Below are positions 15,234 to 23,370 of a stretch of 64,000 bases of DNA, piece after piece. Under the pieces are notes generated by a model. It was not told the origin of the DNA. It saw only the letters and a program-made list of their open reading frames with translations, and ran no database searches. This DNA is from Erwinia sp. S63 (GTDB lineage Bacteria; Pseudomonadota; Gammaproteobacteria; Enterobacterales; Enterobacteriaceae), in the NCBI RefSeq assembly GCF_016625195.1, contig NZ_JACVUP010000009.1, positions 1-64,000 of the forward strand, read 5' to 3'. Within the stretch, counting starts at the first letter, position 1. Each line of letters opens with the position of its first letter. The translations under genes were made by a program, and so were the position numbers.

Positions 15234-16736
15234 ATGGAACAGTATCGCTTAATGATGCGCGGCATCAATAAAACCTACGGTAGCGCCATCGCGCTGCAGG
15301 ATGTGGACTTTATGGTGCGGCCGGGCGAAGTGCACGCGCTGATCGGTGAGAATGGGGCTGGCAAATCCACGCTGCTGAACATTCTCTCTGGCGTGCGCCC
15401 GGCGGATAGCGGTGACATCCACGTTAACGGCGAGTCAGTGCAGATGAAAAATCCGCTCAGTGCGCGCCATGCGGGCATCGCGATGATTCATCAGGAGTTG
15501 CAGCATGTTCCTGAGCTCTCCGTCGCCCAGAATATGTTTCTGGGTCGCCCAATGACGACCCTCAACGGTTTGTTTGTCGATAAACGCGCTCAGCTGGCAC
15601 GCGCCACGCATATCCTGAAGCAGCTTGATCCCAGCATTAATCCCGCTGAGCCGATCAAGAACCTCAAGGTATCGCAACAGCAGATCGTTGAGATTGCGCG
15701 CGCACTGCTGGATGAGGCAAAAATCATCGCCATGGATGAACCGACATCCAGCCTGACGCCGCGTGAGTTTGAGCGCCTGGCGGAGTTGATCGCAGATTTG
15801 AAATCCACAGGTGTTTCATTGATTTATGTGTCACACAAGATGAATGAAATCTTCCAGGTCTGCGATCGCGCCACCATCATGCGCGATGGACGTCAGGTTG
15901 GGGTGGTGAACATTTGCGATGAGACTGAAGAGAGCATCGTCGCGAAAATGGTAGGGCGAAAAATCGATAAGCAGGCGCATCAATCCTGGGCCACCGATCG
16001 TGAAGTGCTGCAGGTTGAGAATGTGACGCGCGGAACGGAGATAAAACCGGCCAGTTTCAGCGTCTGCGCCGGGGAAGTGCTGGGCGTGGCGGGTCTGGTC
16101 GGTGCAGGCCGCACAGAATTGCTCAAACTGATTGCCGGTATCGACAAACGTAGCACCGGTGAAGTACGCGTTAATGGTCAGTCAGTACGTAATCACAACG
16201 TCAGCGCGGCGATTCGTGCCGGTATTGGATTAGTGCCGGAAGACCGTAAGAAAGAGGGCATCATCAAAGCGCGAGCGGTGAAAGTGAACATGGCGCTGCC
16301 GTCGATGCGCAACTTCACGCTTGCGGGCGTTATTCGTAAAGTGAAACTGGACGCGGTGGCGCAGCAGGTGATGTCCGACTTGAAACTGCGTCCGCTGAAT
16401 ATCGAAAAACCGATCGGCACCCTGAGTGGCGGTAATCAGCAGAAAGTGATCATTGGCCGCTGGGTAGCTGCGGATGCCGAAGTGTTTTTATTTGATGAGC
16501 CAACCCGGGGAATTGATATCGGGGCCAAAGCTGAAATATATAACCTGATTGAAAAACTGGCCCAGCAAGGTAAAGCGATTGTCGTGGTGTCGTCAGAAAT
16601 GACCGAAATATTACGCGTGTCCGATCGCGTTTTAGTGATGCGAGAGGGGAAAATTACGCGTGAATTAACTGGCGATGACATTACCGAAGAGAACATCGCA
16701 CGCTTTGCTATTAACGACATTAAAGAAGCTGTATAG
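15234..16736 (+). CDS. Sugar ABC transporter ATP-binding protein (RbsA/AlsA-like, duplicated)
   Basis: 500 aa, the usual length of the two-domain sugar ATPases. First domain: Walker A IGENGAGKST, signature-like LKVSQQQIVEIARAL, Walker B IAMDEPTSSL. Second domain: degenerate Walker A region GLVGAGRTELLK, signature LSGGNQQKV, Walker B FLFDEPTRGIDIG. This matches RbsA/MglA/AlsA. GGCGGAG precedes ATG 15234; the longer in-frame reading overlaps the binding-protein gene and is rejected. Peripheral membrane subunit that powers uptake through the permease encoded next. Confidence 0.93.
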   Translation: MEQYRLMMRGINKTYGSAIALQDVDFMVRPGEVHALIGENGAGKSTLLNILSGVRPADSGDIHVNGESVQMKNPLSARHAGIAMIHQELQHVPELSVAQNMFLGRPMTTLNGLFVDKRAQLARATHILKQLDPSINPAEPIKNLKVSQQQIVEIARALLDEAKIIAMDEPTSSLTPREFERLAELIADLKSTGVSLIYVSHKMNEIFQVCDRATIMRDGRQVGVVNICDETEESIVAKMVGRKIDKQAHQSWATDREVLQVENVTRGTEIKPASFSVCAGEVLGVAGLVGAGRTELLKLIAGIDKRSTGEVRVNGQSVRNHNVSAAIRAGIGLVPEDRKKEGIIKARAVKVNMALPSMRNFTLAGVIRKVKLDAVAQQVMSDLKLRPLNIEKPIGTLSGGNQQKVIIGRWVAADAEVFLFDEPTRGIDIGAKAEIYNLIEKLAQQGKAIVVVSSEMTEILRVSDRVLVMREGKITRELTGDDITEENIARFAINDIKEAV

Positions 16737-16767
16737 CACTCAATCTGCACTCTATATAGGCACAATT

Positions 16768-17739
16768 ATGATGACGCAAACAAATACACAGCCAGCGACT
16801 GAGCCGTCGGCGAAATTTAAACTCAATCTGCGCGATGCCGGTACCTTAATCGGGCTGTTAATTATCGTGGTGACATTTTCATTCCTGTCTCCGGTATTTT
16901 TTACCGTGCCAAATCTGCTGAATATTTTACAGCAATCTTCCATCAATGCGCTGATCGCACTGGGGATGACGCTGGTGATTATTTCCGGCGGTATTGATTT
17001 ATCAGTTGGACCGACCGCCGCACTCTCTGCGGTATTGGGCGCCACTCTGATGGTGTCAGGTGTGCCGGTTCCGGTGGCGATTCTGGCCACGCTGGGTATC
17101 GGTGCGTTGTGCGGCGTATTCAGCGGGATGCTGGTGGCCTATGCAGGACTGCAACCGTTTATCGTCACGTTGGGTGGGCTTTCGCTGTTCCGCGCCATCG
17201 CGCTGATCTATACCGGTGGTAATCCGGTGTTTGGCATCCCGATGGAGTTTCGCAGCATAATTAACAGCGATGTGTTCGGTATTCCAACCCCGATCATCAT
17301 TGTTGCAGTGATTGCGCTGGTGCTGTGGCTGGTGATGAATAAAACCCCACTGGGCGAATATATTCTGGCGGTGGGCGGCAATGAGGAAGCGGCGCGCGTC
17401 GCGGGTGTACCGGTTAAACGCACCAAAGTGACGGTGTTCATTATCTCAGGCACCTTAGCGTCACTGGCATCGTTGATCCTGATTGGGCGACTAGGCGCAG
17501 CAGAACCCACTATCGGGAATTTGTGGGAGTTAGATGCGATTGCGGCAGCGGCGATTGGCGGTGCTTCACTGATGGGCGGAAAAGGCAGCATCGTCGGCAC
17601 CATTATCGGCGCCATCATCCTCGGCGCATTACGTAATGGCTTGACTCTGCTGAATATTCAGGCCTTTTATCAATTGCTTGCCACTGGCCTAATCATTATC
17701 ATAGCGATGTTGATTGACCGGGCGACAAGAGGCAGGTAA
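16768..17739 (+). CDS. Sugar ABC transporter permease (RbsC/AlsC-like)
   Basis: 323 aa, about ten transmembrane helices, BPD_transp_2 family. Diagnostic stretches: NILQQSSINALIALGMTLVIISGGIDLSVG, the coupling helix region GGNEEAARVAGVPVKR and DAIAAAAIGGASLMGGKGS(I/V). These match RbsC/AlsC. The ATG at 16768 is called; the frame is open further upstream inside the ATPase gene. Its TAA overlaps the ATG of the regulator gene (TAATG), indicating translational coupling. Confidence 0.92.
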   Translation: MMTQTNTQPATEPSAKFKLNLRDAGTLIGLLIIVVTFSFLSPVFFTVPNLLNILQQSSINALIALGMTLVIISGGIDLSVGPTAALSAVLGATLMVSGVPVPVAILATLGIGALCGVFSGMLVAYAGLQPFIVTLGGLSLFRAIALIYTGGNPVFGIPMEFRSIINSDVFGIPTPIIIVAVIALVLWLVMNKTPLGEYILAVGGNEEAARVAGVPVKRTKVTVFIISGTLASLASLILIGRLGAAEPTIGNLWELDAIAAAAIGGASLMGGKGSIVGTIIGAIILGALRNGLTLLNIQAFYQLLATGLIIIIAMLIDRATRGR

Positions 17740-18596
17740 TGAAGCAAGATCCGCGAGCCATTGGCGCTCAAATTCGTATGCGATTACCGCAGCTGACGCC
17801 GCTGGAGCGGCGTGTTGCCGAAGCCATCATCGCCAGAACCGACATCAGTGAACAGACTTCGCTGCAGGAAATTGCCGAAGAAAATAATGTCTCACAGGCG
17901 ATGATTGTGAAAATTACTAAGAAGCTTAATTTTACTGGCTTCCGTCATTTTCGCACCGGACTGATTTATTATAATCAATCTGAAGTGGCTGGCTTGCATG
18001 CAGAAATTGAGCCGGAAGACTCGTCGGAACAATTACTGGCTAAAGTATTCAGAACCTCGATTCAGGCAATTGAAGAGTCATTATCGATTCTGGATATTTC
18101 TGAATTTAATCGTGCTGCCGATATTTTATTTAAAGCGCGCCATATCGATCTTTATGCGGTGGGCGGTTCAGCCACCGTGGCGCGAGATTTATCGCACAAG
18201 CTGCTGAAGATCGGGATCAAGTCCACGCCTTATGACGATGCGCATATTATGCTGATGTCTGCAGCGGTGTTATCCGATGATGATGTGGTGATCGCCATCA
18301 GTCATTCAGGAGCAACGCGAGCGGTGAACGATCCGATTAAACTGGCGGCACGAAATGGTGCAAAGATTATTGCTATTACCAATTATGCCGAGTCGCCTAT
18401 TGCGCGCAATGCGCATGTGGTATTGACATCAACCTCTCAGGGATCGCATCTGCTTGGGGAAAATGCGGCGGCACGTATCGCGCAATTAAATATTCTCGAT
18501 GCGCTGTTTGTGGCAATCGCCAAAAAAGATTTAAAGCTGGCGGAAAAGAATCTGATGAAAACCCAGCGTGCGGTTCAGGATCTGCGGGACTTTTAG
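17739..18596 (+). CDS. RpiR/MurR-family transcriptional regulator
   Basis: 285 aa. N-terminal HTH_6 domain (LTPLERRVAEAIIARTDISEQTSLQEIAEENNVSQAMIVKITKKLNFTGFRHFRTGL) and C-terminal SIS domain with DLYAVGGSATVARDLSHKLLKIG and VVIAISHSGATRAV, the sugar-phosphate-binding phosphate loop. Such proteins repress sugar operons and are released by a phosphorylated sugar. It is cotranscribed inside the operon, an autoregulated arrangement. The E. coli als cluster (allose) also has an RpiR regulator, which is one reason to think of a rare aldose. Confidence 0.92.
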   Translation: MKQDPRAIGAQIRMRLPQLTPLERRVAEAIIARTDISEQTSLQEIAEENNVSQAMIVKITKKLNFTGFRHFRTGLIYYNQSEVAGLHAEIEPEDSSEQLLAKVFRTSIQAIEESLSILDISEFNRAADILFKARHIDLYAVGGSATVARDLSHKLLKIGIKSTPYDDAHIMLMSAAVLSDDDVVIAISHSGATRAVNDPIKLAARNGAKIIAITNYAESPIARNAHVVLTSTSQGSHLLGENAAARIAQLNILDALFVAIAKKDLKLAEKNLMKTQRAVQDLRDF

Positions 18597-18598
18597 TC

Positions 18599-19462
18599 AT
18601 GAACAAAATTATTGTCGCCGGTAGCCTGCATTACGACATTATGCTGGCGGCCCACCATCGCCCGGAAAAGGGCGAAACCGTGATGGGCAGCGGCTGTAGC
18701 TATAAATTTGGCGGTAAAGGCGGCAACCAGGCAGTGGCGGCCGCACGTGCAGGTGGCGCGGTGCGTTTTATTGGCGCGGTGGGCGCCGATACGCAGGGCG
18801 AATTCCTGCTCACGGCGCTGCGAGATGCCGGCGTCAACACCGATGCGGTGGCGACTTTGCCGGATATGCCGTCAGGAATGAGTGTGGCGATCAGCGATGC
18901 GGAAGGCGATTACGGTGCCGTGGTGGTGTCCAATGCGAATCTGCATATCGATGTGACTACGCTGTCTGACTCACTATGGCAGGGTGCTGGCTTACTGGTG
19001 TTGCAAAACGAAGTGCCCGCCAGCGTGAACCTGCAACTGGCGCAGCAGGCCCGGCAGAAGGGGATTGCGGTCTGTATTAACGCCGCACCGGCGCGCGAGA
19101 TTGAACCCGCGCTCGCCGCCTGCATTGATCTGCTAATCGTGAACGCAGTGGAAGCACGCGATATGTGCCAAATCGAAGTGAAGGATTTGGCCTCTGCAGA
19201 GCGAGCGGCACAAAAGCTGGCGGAAGATTTCGCGCAGGTGATTGTGACAGCGGGTGAGCACGGTCTGGCGGTGTGTCAGTCGGGTGAACCGGTGCAGAGT
19301 TTGCCCGCGATTCCGGTGAAGCTAATCAGCACTCACGGCGCAGGCGACTGTTTTGTCGGTGTACTGAGTCAGGCGCTGGTGTCCGGTTGCTTGCTGCCTG
19401 AGGCGGCGGACAAAGCGAATCAGGCTGCCGCAGAGCACGTTTCTCGTCCTGCCATCGCGTAA
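18599..19462 (+). CDS. PfkB-family carbohydrate kinase (ribokinase-like)
   Basis: 287 aa. Ribokinase pattern: GSLHYDIM, GGKGGNQAVAAARAGG (sugar contact), FIGAVGADTQGEFL, and the catalytic THGAGDCFVGVL, whose Asp is the general base. It ends shortly after the AAAEHVSRPA segment and lacks the last ~12 residues usual in ribokinases. It starts 2 bp after the regulator stop. Probably phosphorylates the imported sugar or the product of the TIM-barrel isomerase. A large stem-loop follows the gene. Confidence 0.88.
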   Translation: MNKIIVAGSLHYDIMLAAHHRPEKGETVMGSGCSYKFGGKGGNQAVAAARAGGAVRFIGAVGADTQGEFLLTALRDAGVNTDAVATLPDMPSGMSVAISDAEGDYGAVVVSNANLHIDVTTLSDSLWQGAGLLVLQNEVPASVNLQLAQQARQKGIAVCINAAPAREIEPALAACIDLLIVNAVEARDMCQIEVKDLASAERAAQKLAEDFAQVIVTAGEHGLAVCQSGEPVQSLPAIPVKLISTHGAGDCFVGVLSQALVSGCLLPEAADKANQAAAEHVSRPAIA

Positions 19463-19478
19463 CCACCCACCTCACATT

Positions 19479-19507
19479 TCCGGCATTAAGATTCTCTTAC
19501 TGCCGGA
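19479..19507 (+). terminator. Stem-loop at the end of the sugar operon
   Basis: TCCGGCA (19479-19485) pairs with TGCCGGA (19501-19507), and within it TAAGA pairs with TCTTA around a 3-nt loop. There is no U-tract, so it is a probable 3' end or processing structure rather than a canonical terminator. Confidence 0.5.
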
Positions 19508-19643
19508 GATAAAATCGCTTAACTCCTTATGTTTTATAAGAATTCCCTCTGCGTCAAATCCATTTTTTTAGTGGTGGTAATGTTTCCGCCATGTTATTAA
19601 CTCTCCATGCCGTCGTGAATTTACCTGCCTGCTGGAGCTAACA

Positions 19644-20414
19644 ATGAAAAAGAGTTTGTCCTTCGCGTTACTGCTGTCACTTGGCGCCTTCAGCACCCTG
19701 TCGTTTGCTGAGCAGACGTTGCGCTTTGGTGTCGATCCTACTTTCCCCCCGTTTGAATCTAAGGCCAGCGATGGCTCGCTCAAAGGATTTGATATCGATT
19801 TGGGTAACGCCATTTGCGCCCAGGCAAAAGTGAAGTGCCAGTGGGTGCAGATAGGCTTTGATGGCAGTATTCCGGCACTGCAGGCGAAGAAGTTTGATGC
19901 GATTCTGTCGGCGATGTCGATGACAGAGAAACGCCGTGAGCAGGTGGATTTCAGCAACATGCTGTATATCACCCCGAGTGCGCTGTTGACGCCGAAGAGC
20001 AGCACCCTGACCGAAGATATCAGCACGCTGCGTGGTAAGAACATCGGCGTGGCGCAGGGCACCATTCAGGAAACCTACGCCAAAGCGAAATGGGCGACGC
20101 AGGGCGTGAATATTGTGTCTTATCCGAATCAGATGGAGATCTATCCTGACCTGGTCGCGGGACGCCTGGATGGCACACTGGCAAATGCGGTGTCAGCGGA
20201 TCAGGGTTTCCTGAACACCCCGGAAGGCAAAGATTACGTCATCAAAGCCACGCTGGTGGATAAAGAGCTGCTGGGCAACGGCGTGGGAATCGGTCTGCGC
20301 AAAGGGGATACCGTGCATCTGAAGCTGATCAATGATGCGCTGACCGAACTGCACAACAACGGAACTTACGATCAGTTAGCCAAGAAATATTTCAAGTTTA
20401 AGGTCTACCCATAA
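19644..20414 (+). CDS. Polar amino-acid ABC substrate-binding protein (ArgT/HisJ family)
   Basis: 256 aa with signal peptide (MKKSLSFALLLSLGAFSTLSFA). Family segments: LRFGVDPTFPPFESK, GSLKGFDIDLGNAICAQ, FDAILSAMSMTEKRREQVDFS, GVAQGTIQETYAK and DQLAKKYFKF. The aspartate after GFDIDLG and the S/T residues after AMSMT contact the ligand amino group in ArgT/HisJ. A basic amino acid is likely but unproven. No permease or ATPase is adjacent. The next gene encodes an M14 peptidase 24 bp away, so the pair may scavenge peptides and amino acids. Confidence 0.87.
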   Translation: MKKSLSFALLLSLGAFSTLSFAEQTLRFGVDPTFPPFESKASDGSLKGFDIDLGNAICAQAKVKCQWVQIGFDGSIPALQAKKFDAILSAMSMTEKRREQVDFSNMLYITPSALLTPKSSTLTEDISTLRGKNIGVAQGTIQETYAKAKWATQGVNIVSYPNQMEIYPDLVAGRLDGTLANAVSADQGFLNTPEGKDYVIKATLVDKELLGNGVGIGLRKGDTVHLKLINDALTELHNNGTYDQLAKKYFKFKVYP

Positions 20415-20438
20415 GCGCCATAATTTACAGGAAACAGC

Positions 20439-21527
20439 ATGTCAGAATTGCCGCATTACCCGTCCCAACGTGCCCGTTTCCTCGCGGCAGTCGAGCGCCA
20501 ACACGGCGCTCTGACTTCGTATCCGCATCCGCTGCCGGGCCCACAAGGTGAAACGCTTTACACCGATGTCGCCGTGATTGGCGATCCCGCAGCCAGCAAA
20601 CTGATGCTGATCATCTCTGGCACGCACGGAGTGGAAGGCTATTATGGTTCGGACAGTCAGATTGAGTGGCTTAATCGCTTTAGTCTTACTGCCTTGCCCG
20701 ATGACACCGCGATTGTGTTGCTGCACCTGTTGAATCCCTGGGGGGCGGCACATTTGCGGCGCGTCAACGAAGACAACATCGATCTCAACCGCAATTTCAT
20801 CGACTTTACGCAGCCAGCACCCGCCAACCCTGATTACCCGTCATGGCACGGCATCTACCACGGCGAGCGGACACAAGCTGATGAGCTATTAGCTAAAACC
20901 CTTAACGGCGCAGGTTGGCTGGCGGTGAAACGGGTGGTGGAAGCCGGGCAATACCAATTCGCGGACGGCTTCTTCTACGGTGGGCAGCAACCGAGCTGGT
21001 CTTATCGCACCATGCAAACCATCATCACCGAGCATTTGTCGCAGGCAAAAACCATCCTGAGTTTCGATCTGCATACGGGAGCCGGAGCATGGGGCCATCC
21101 GATGTTGCTCTCGATTGCTGAGCAGCAGGTCGCTGCGCATCAGTGGGGAAAATCACTGTATGGCGAGTGGTTGACGTTACTGTTTACCGGTGCGGGTCGT
21201 GACAGTGTCACCGGAGTGACCGCGACCGCAACGGGTTATCTGTCACAGTTCCTGCTGGAATCACTGCCGCAGACGCACATCTTGCCACTGGTGGTGGAGT
21301 GCGGAACCTATCCCGGCGAAGAGATGCATCGTCGCGTGCGTGACGATCATTGGCTGCATCTGCAAGGTGAAGCGGCCAGTGAATCAGGGCGCGCCCTAAA
21401 GCATGAGCTGGTGGAAGGTTTCTGGCCAGCAGACCGCGACTGGCGCGATCTGGTGGCTTTTCGGACCCAGCAGATTTTTGTACGCGGCTGGCAGGGTTTG
21501 TTAAACGCCGATCATAACCGACCATAA
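20439..21527 (+). CDS. M14-family metallopeptidase (DUF2817)
   Basis: 362 aa. DUF2817 members are zinc carboxypeptidase-like. Zinc ligands are visible in SGTHGVEGYYGS (HxxE type) and in the later LSFDLHTGAGAWGH; NEDNIDLNRNF is the conserved substrate/phosphate-binding loop, and the catalytic Glu is likely in PLVVECGTYPGEE. No signal peptide, so cytoplasmic. AGGAAA precedes ATG 20439. It probably forms an operon with the upstream binding protein. Its 3' end overlaps the convergent oxygenase gene by 16 bp. Confidence 0.85.
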   Translation: MSELPHYPSQRARFLAAVERQHGALTSYPHPLPGPQGETLYTDVAVIGDPAASKLMLIISGTHGVEGYYGSDSQIEWLNRFSLTALPDDTAIVLLHLLNPWGAAHLRRVNEDNIDLNRNFIDFTQPAPANPDYPSWHGIYHGERTQADELLAKTLNGAGWLAVKRVVEAGQYQFADGFFYGGQQPSWSYRTMQTIITEHLSQAKTILSFDLHTGAGAWGHPMLLSIAEQQVAAHQWGKSLYGEWLTLLFTGAGRDSVTGVTATATGYLSQFLLESLPQTHILPLVVECGTYPGEEMHRRVRDDHWLHLQGEAASESGRALKHELVEGFWPADRDWRDLVAFRTQQIFVRGWQGLLNADHNRP

Positions 21528-22282
21528 AAGGTCATGCGCGCCGTTTCCGACAGGGCGATGCCGGGCTGCGTGTTGTACGCCAGCACTGCCAGCATGCGTG
21601 TGATGTCGCCTTCGGTTGGCGTCACACGATGCATTGAGTTGCGACCACGGAACAGCACTAAGTCACCCGCTTCAATCGCCAATGCATCAACCGGTTGGCG
21701 TTGATCCAATACCGCCGCCACGCCCTCAAAATTCATCTCTCCCGCATCGGCATCGCGTAAATCCTTCACATACTGGAATACGCCGCCCGCGCGGGGTTTC
21801 TGCACCAGCAGGGTGATGGCAAAGGAGGAGTTATCGAAGTGCCAGCCGAGTTCCTGTCCATCGGGCGCGTAATGCAGGTTGATGGATGAAAGCGGGTCGG
21901 CGTAAGGATAGAGCGCAGTTTCACCCAGCACGTCGCACAGAAAACTTTTAAACAGTTCGTCGTTATAAAGCTGGCGCAGCGGCGATTCGGCGGCAATCAC
22001 GTCGTCGGTAATACAGCCTTTGGTACTGATCACATCGCGATTGCGCGGATGGTCAGCGTCGAACGCCTCGTCTTTTTTCATCAGATAGACGTTATGCTTG
22101 CTGAGGGTGTGATAGGCCAGATGGCGTTGTGCATCTCCTTCGGCAATGATGCTTTGCAGCGCGTCGGGTTGTAAAAACTGACGCAGAACCAGCGCGCCAT
22201 GCTGGTTGAGCTGTTGACGGCATTCACGTCGCCAGTCGGCGTCGGCCAGTGGATGCAAATCGAAACGAATCAGTGCAGTCAT
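21512..22282 (-). CDS. 2-oxoglutarate/Fe(II) oxygenase, HalD/BesD-like family
   Basis: 256 aa. Iron-binding facial triad HxD...H: His148-Phe-Asp150 in LGWHFDNSSFAITLL, distal His218 in NSMHRVTP, and the 2OG-anchoring Arg probably in DITRMLAVLAY. The sequence layout (RFDLHPLADADWRRECRQQL, VYLMKKDEAFDADHPRN) is like the free-amino-acid halogenase/hydroxylase family of BesD and HalD. The Asp at the second triad position means hydroxylase rather than halogenase chemistry. Likely substrate is a free amino acid (inference). Start 22282 is chosen for family fit with GAGAA upstream; 22297 and GTG 22327 are alternatives. Divergent from a LysR gene. Confidence 0.7.
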   Translation of the reverse strand: MTALIRFDLHPLADADWRRECRQQLNQHGALVLRQFLQPDALQSIIAEGDAQRHLAYHTLSKHNVYLMKKDEAFDADHPRNRDVISTKGCITDDVIAAESPLRQLYNDELFKSFLCDVLGETALYPYADPLSSINLHYAPDGQELGWHFDNSSFAITLLVQKPRAGGVFQYVKDLRDADAGEMNFEGVAAVLDQRQPVDALAIEAGDLVLFRGRNSMHRVTPTEGDITRMLAVLAYNTQPGIALSETARMTFYGRL

Positions 22283-22380
22283 AGCAGCAGTTCTCATTGT
22301 GACAGGTGTGTAATGACTGTAACTCACTGATATGTTAGTGCGTAACGATATAAATTTAATGCCCTGCTAAGGAAACCTTA

Positions 22381-23280
22381 ATGCCCGCACAGTCACCGCG
22401 TTTACCGAAAATCAGCGTTATCCAGTCATTTAAGGTGGCGGCGGAGTTGGGCAGTCTGGCAAAGGCCGCCGCACAACTGGCGCTGACGCCTGCTGCGGTG
22501 AGCCAACAAATTCGCCAGCTAGAGGAACAGTTGGGCAGCGCGCTGTTTGTGCGTACGCAGAGTGGCGTAATGCTGACTGAAACCGGCAAAGAGTATCTGC
22601 GCTATGTGACGGAAGCCTTTGATATTCTGCATCTCGGGCAGCAAAACCTGCGTCATGTGGCGACGATGCCCAAGCTAACGCTCTATTCACTACCCGCGCT
22701 GGCCTCGAAGTGGCTGCTGCCCCACATTGCGCAGTGGCGCGTTCACTGTCCTGATATTGATTTATCGCTGCACGGCACTCATGCGCAGGTCGATTTCAAT
22801 GCAACCCCAGCGGACTTTGTCATTTGCTTTGGTGAGGATCGCTATCCTCAGCTTGATAAGCAGCGGCTGTTTTTGGATGAAGTGGTGCCGGTGGCGAGTC
22901 CCGCGCTGCTCAAGCAATTTCCGCTGGAAAGCGCGTTGCAGCAGGCTCCGTTGATTCATCTCGACTGGGGTAACGAAGGGCGCTTTTTGCCCGACTGGCG
23001 CAGCTGGTATCAGGCGAAAGGGATGGCGGAACCTGCGCCACAACCCGCGTTAAGCTTCAATCTGACCTCTTTGGCGATAGATGCTGCTGTGGCAGGAGCG
23101 GGTTTGTTGTTGGGGCAGAAAAGACTGATTGCCGCTGAGCTGGCGCGAGGGGATTTGGTTATGGTTGATGCGTTAAGCTTGCCGTTAAGTAAACCCTATT
23201 TTCTTGCCTGGCCGCAGCGTTCGCGCAGCCAGCCGGGCAGCGAAGCGTTAATAAACTGGCTCGGACAGCTAGCAATTTAA
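22381..23280 (+). CDS. LysR-family regulator (GcvA-like)
   Basis: 299 aa. N-terminal winged helix (PRLPKISVIQSFKVAAELGSLAKAAAQLALTPAAVSQQIRQLEEQLGSALFVRTQSGVMLTETG) with the GcvA-type AAAQL.LTPAAVSQQI recognition helix; C-terminal substrate domain ends ...PYFLAWPQRS. AAGGAA precedes ATG 22381. Divergent from the 2OG-Fe oxygenase gene about 100 bp away and probably controls it or the downstream SLC13 permease. Confidence 0.9.
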   Translation: MPAQSPRLPKISVIQSFKVAAELGSLAKAAAQLALTPAAVSQQIRQLEEQLGSALFVRTQSGVMLTETGKEYLRYVTEAFDILHLGQQNLRHVATMPKLTLYSLPALASKWLLPHIAQWRVHCPDIDLSLHGTHAQVDFNATPADFVICFGEDRYPQLDKQRLFLDEVVPVASPALLKQFPLESALQQAPLIHLDWGNEGRFLPDWRSWYQAKGMAEPAPQPALSFNLTSLAIDAAVAGAGLLLGQKRLIAAELARGDLVMVDALSLPLSKPYFLAWPQRSRSQPGSEALINWLGQLAI

Positions 23281-23370
23281 CAAACTGTTAACTGACTCAG
23301 CGTTGCACATTATGGATTGCACTATGCTTATCCGCTTTGTGCGACGGTTAGTAGACAGGGAGTTCGGTCA

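Noticed and set aside
21512-22282. Calling the 2OG-Fe enzyme a halogenase
   Set aside because: The triad reads H-F-D; halogenases of this family have Gly or Ala in place of the Asp so that chloride can bind iron.
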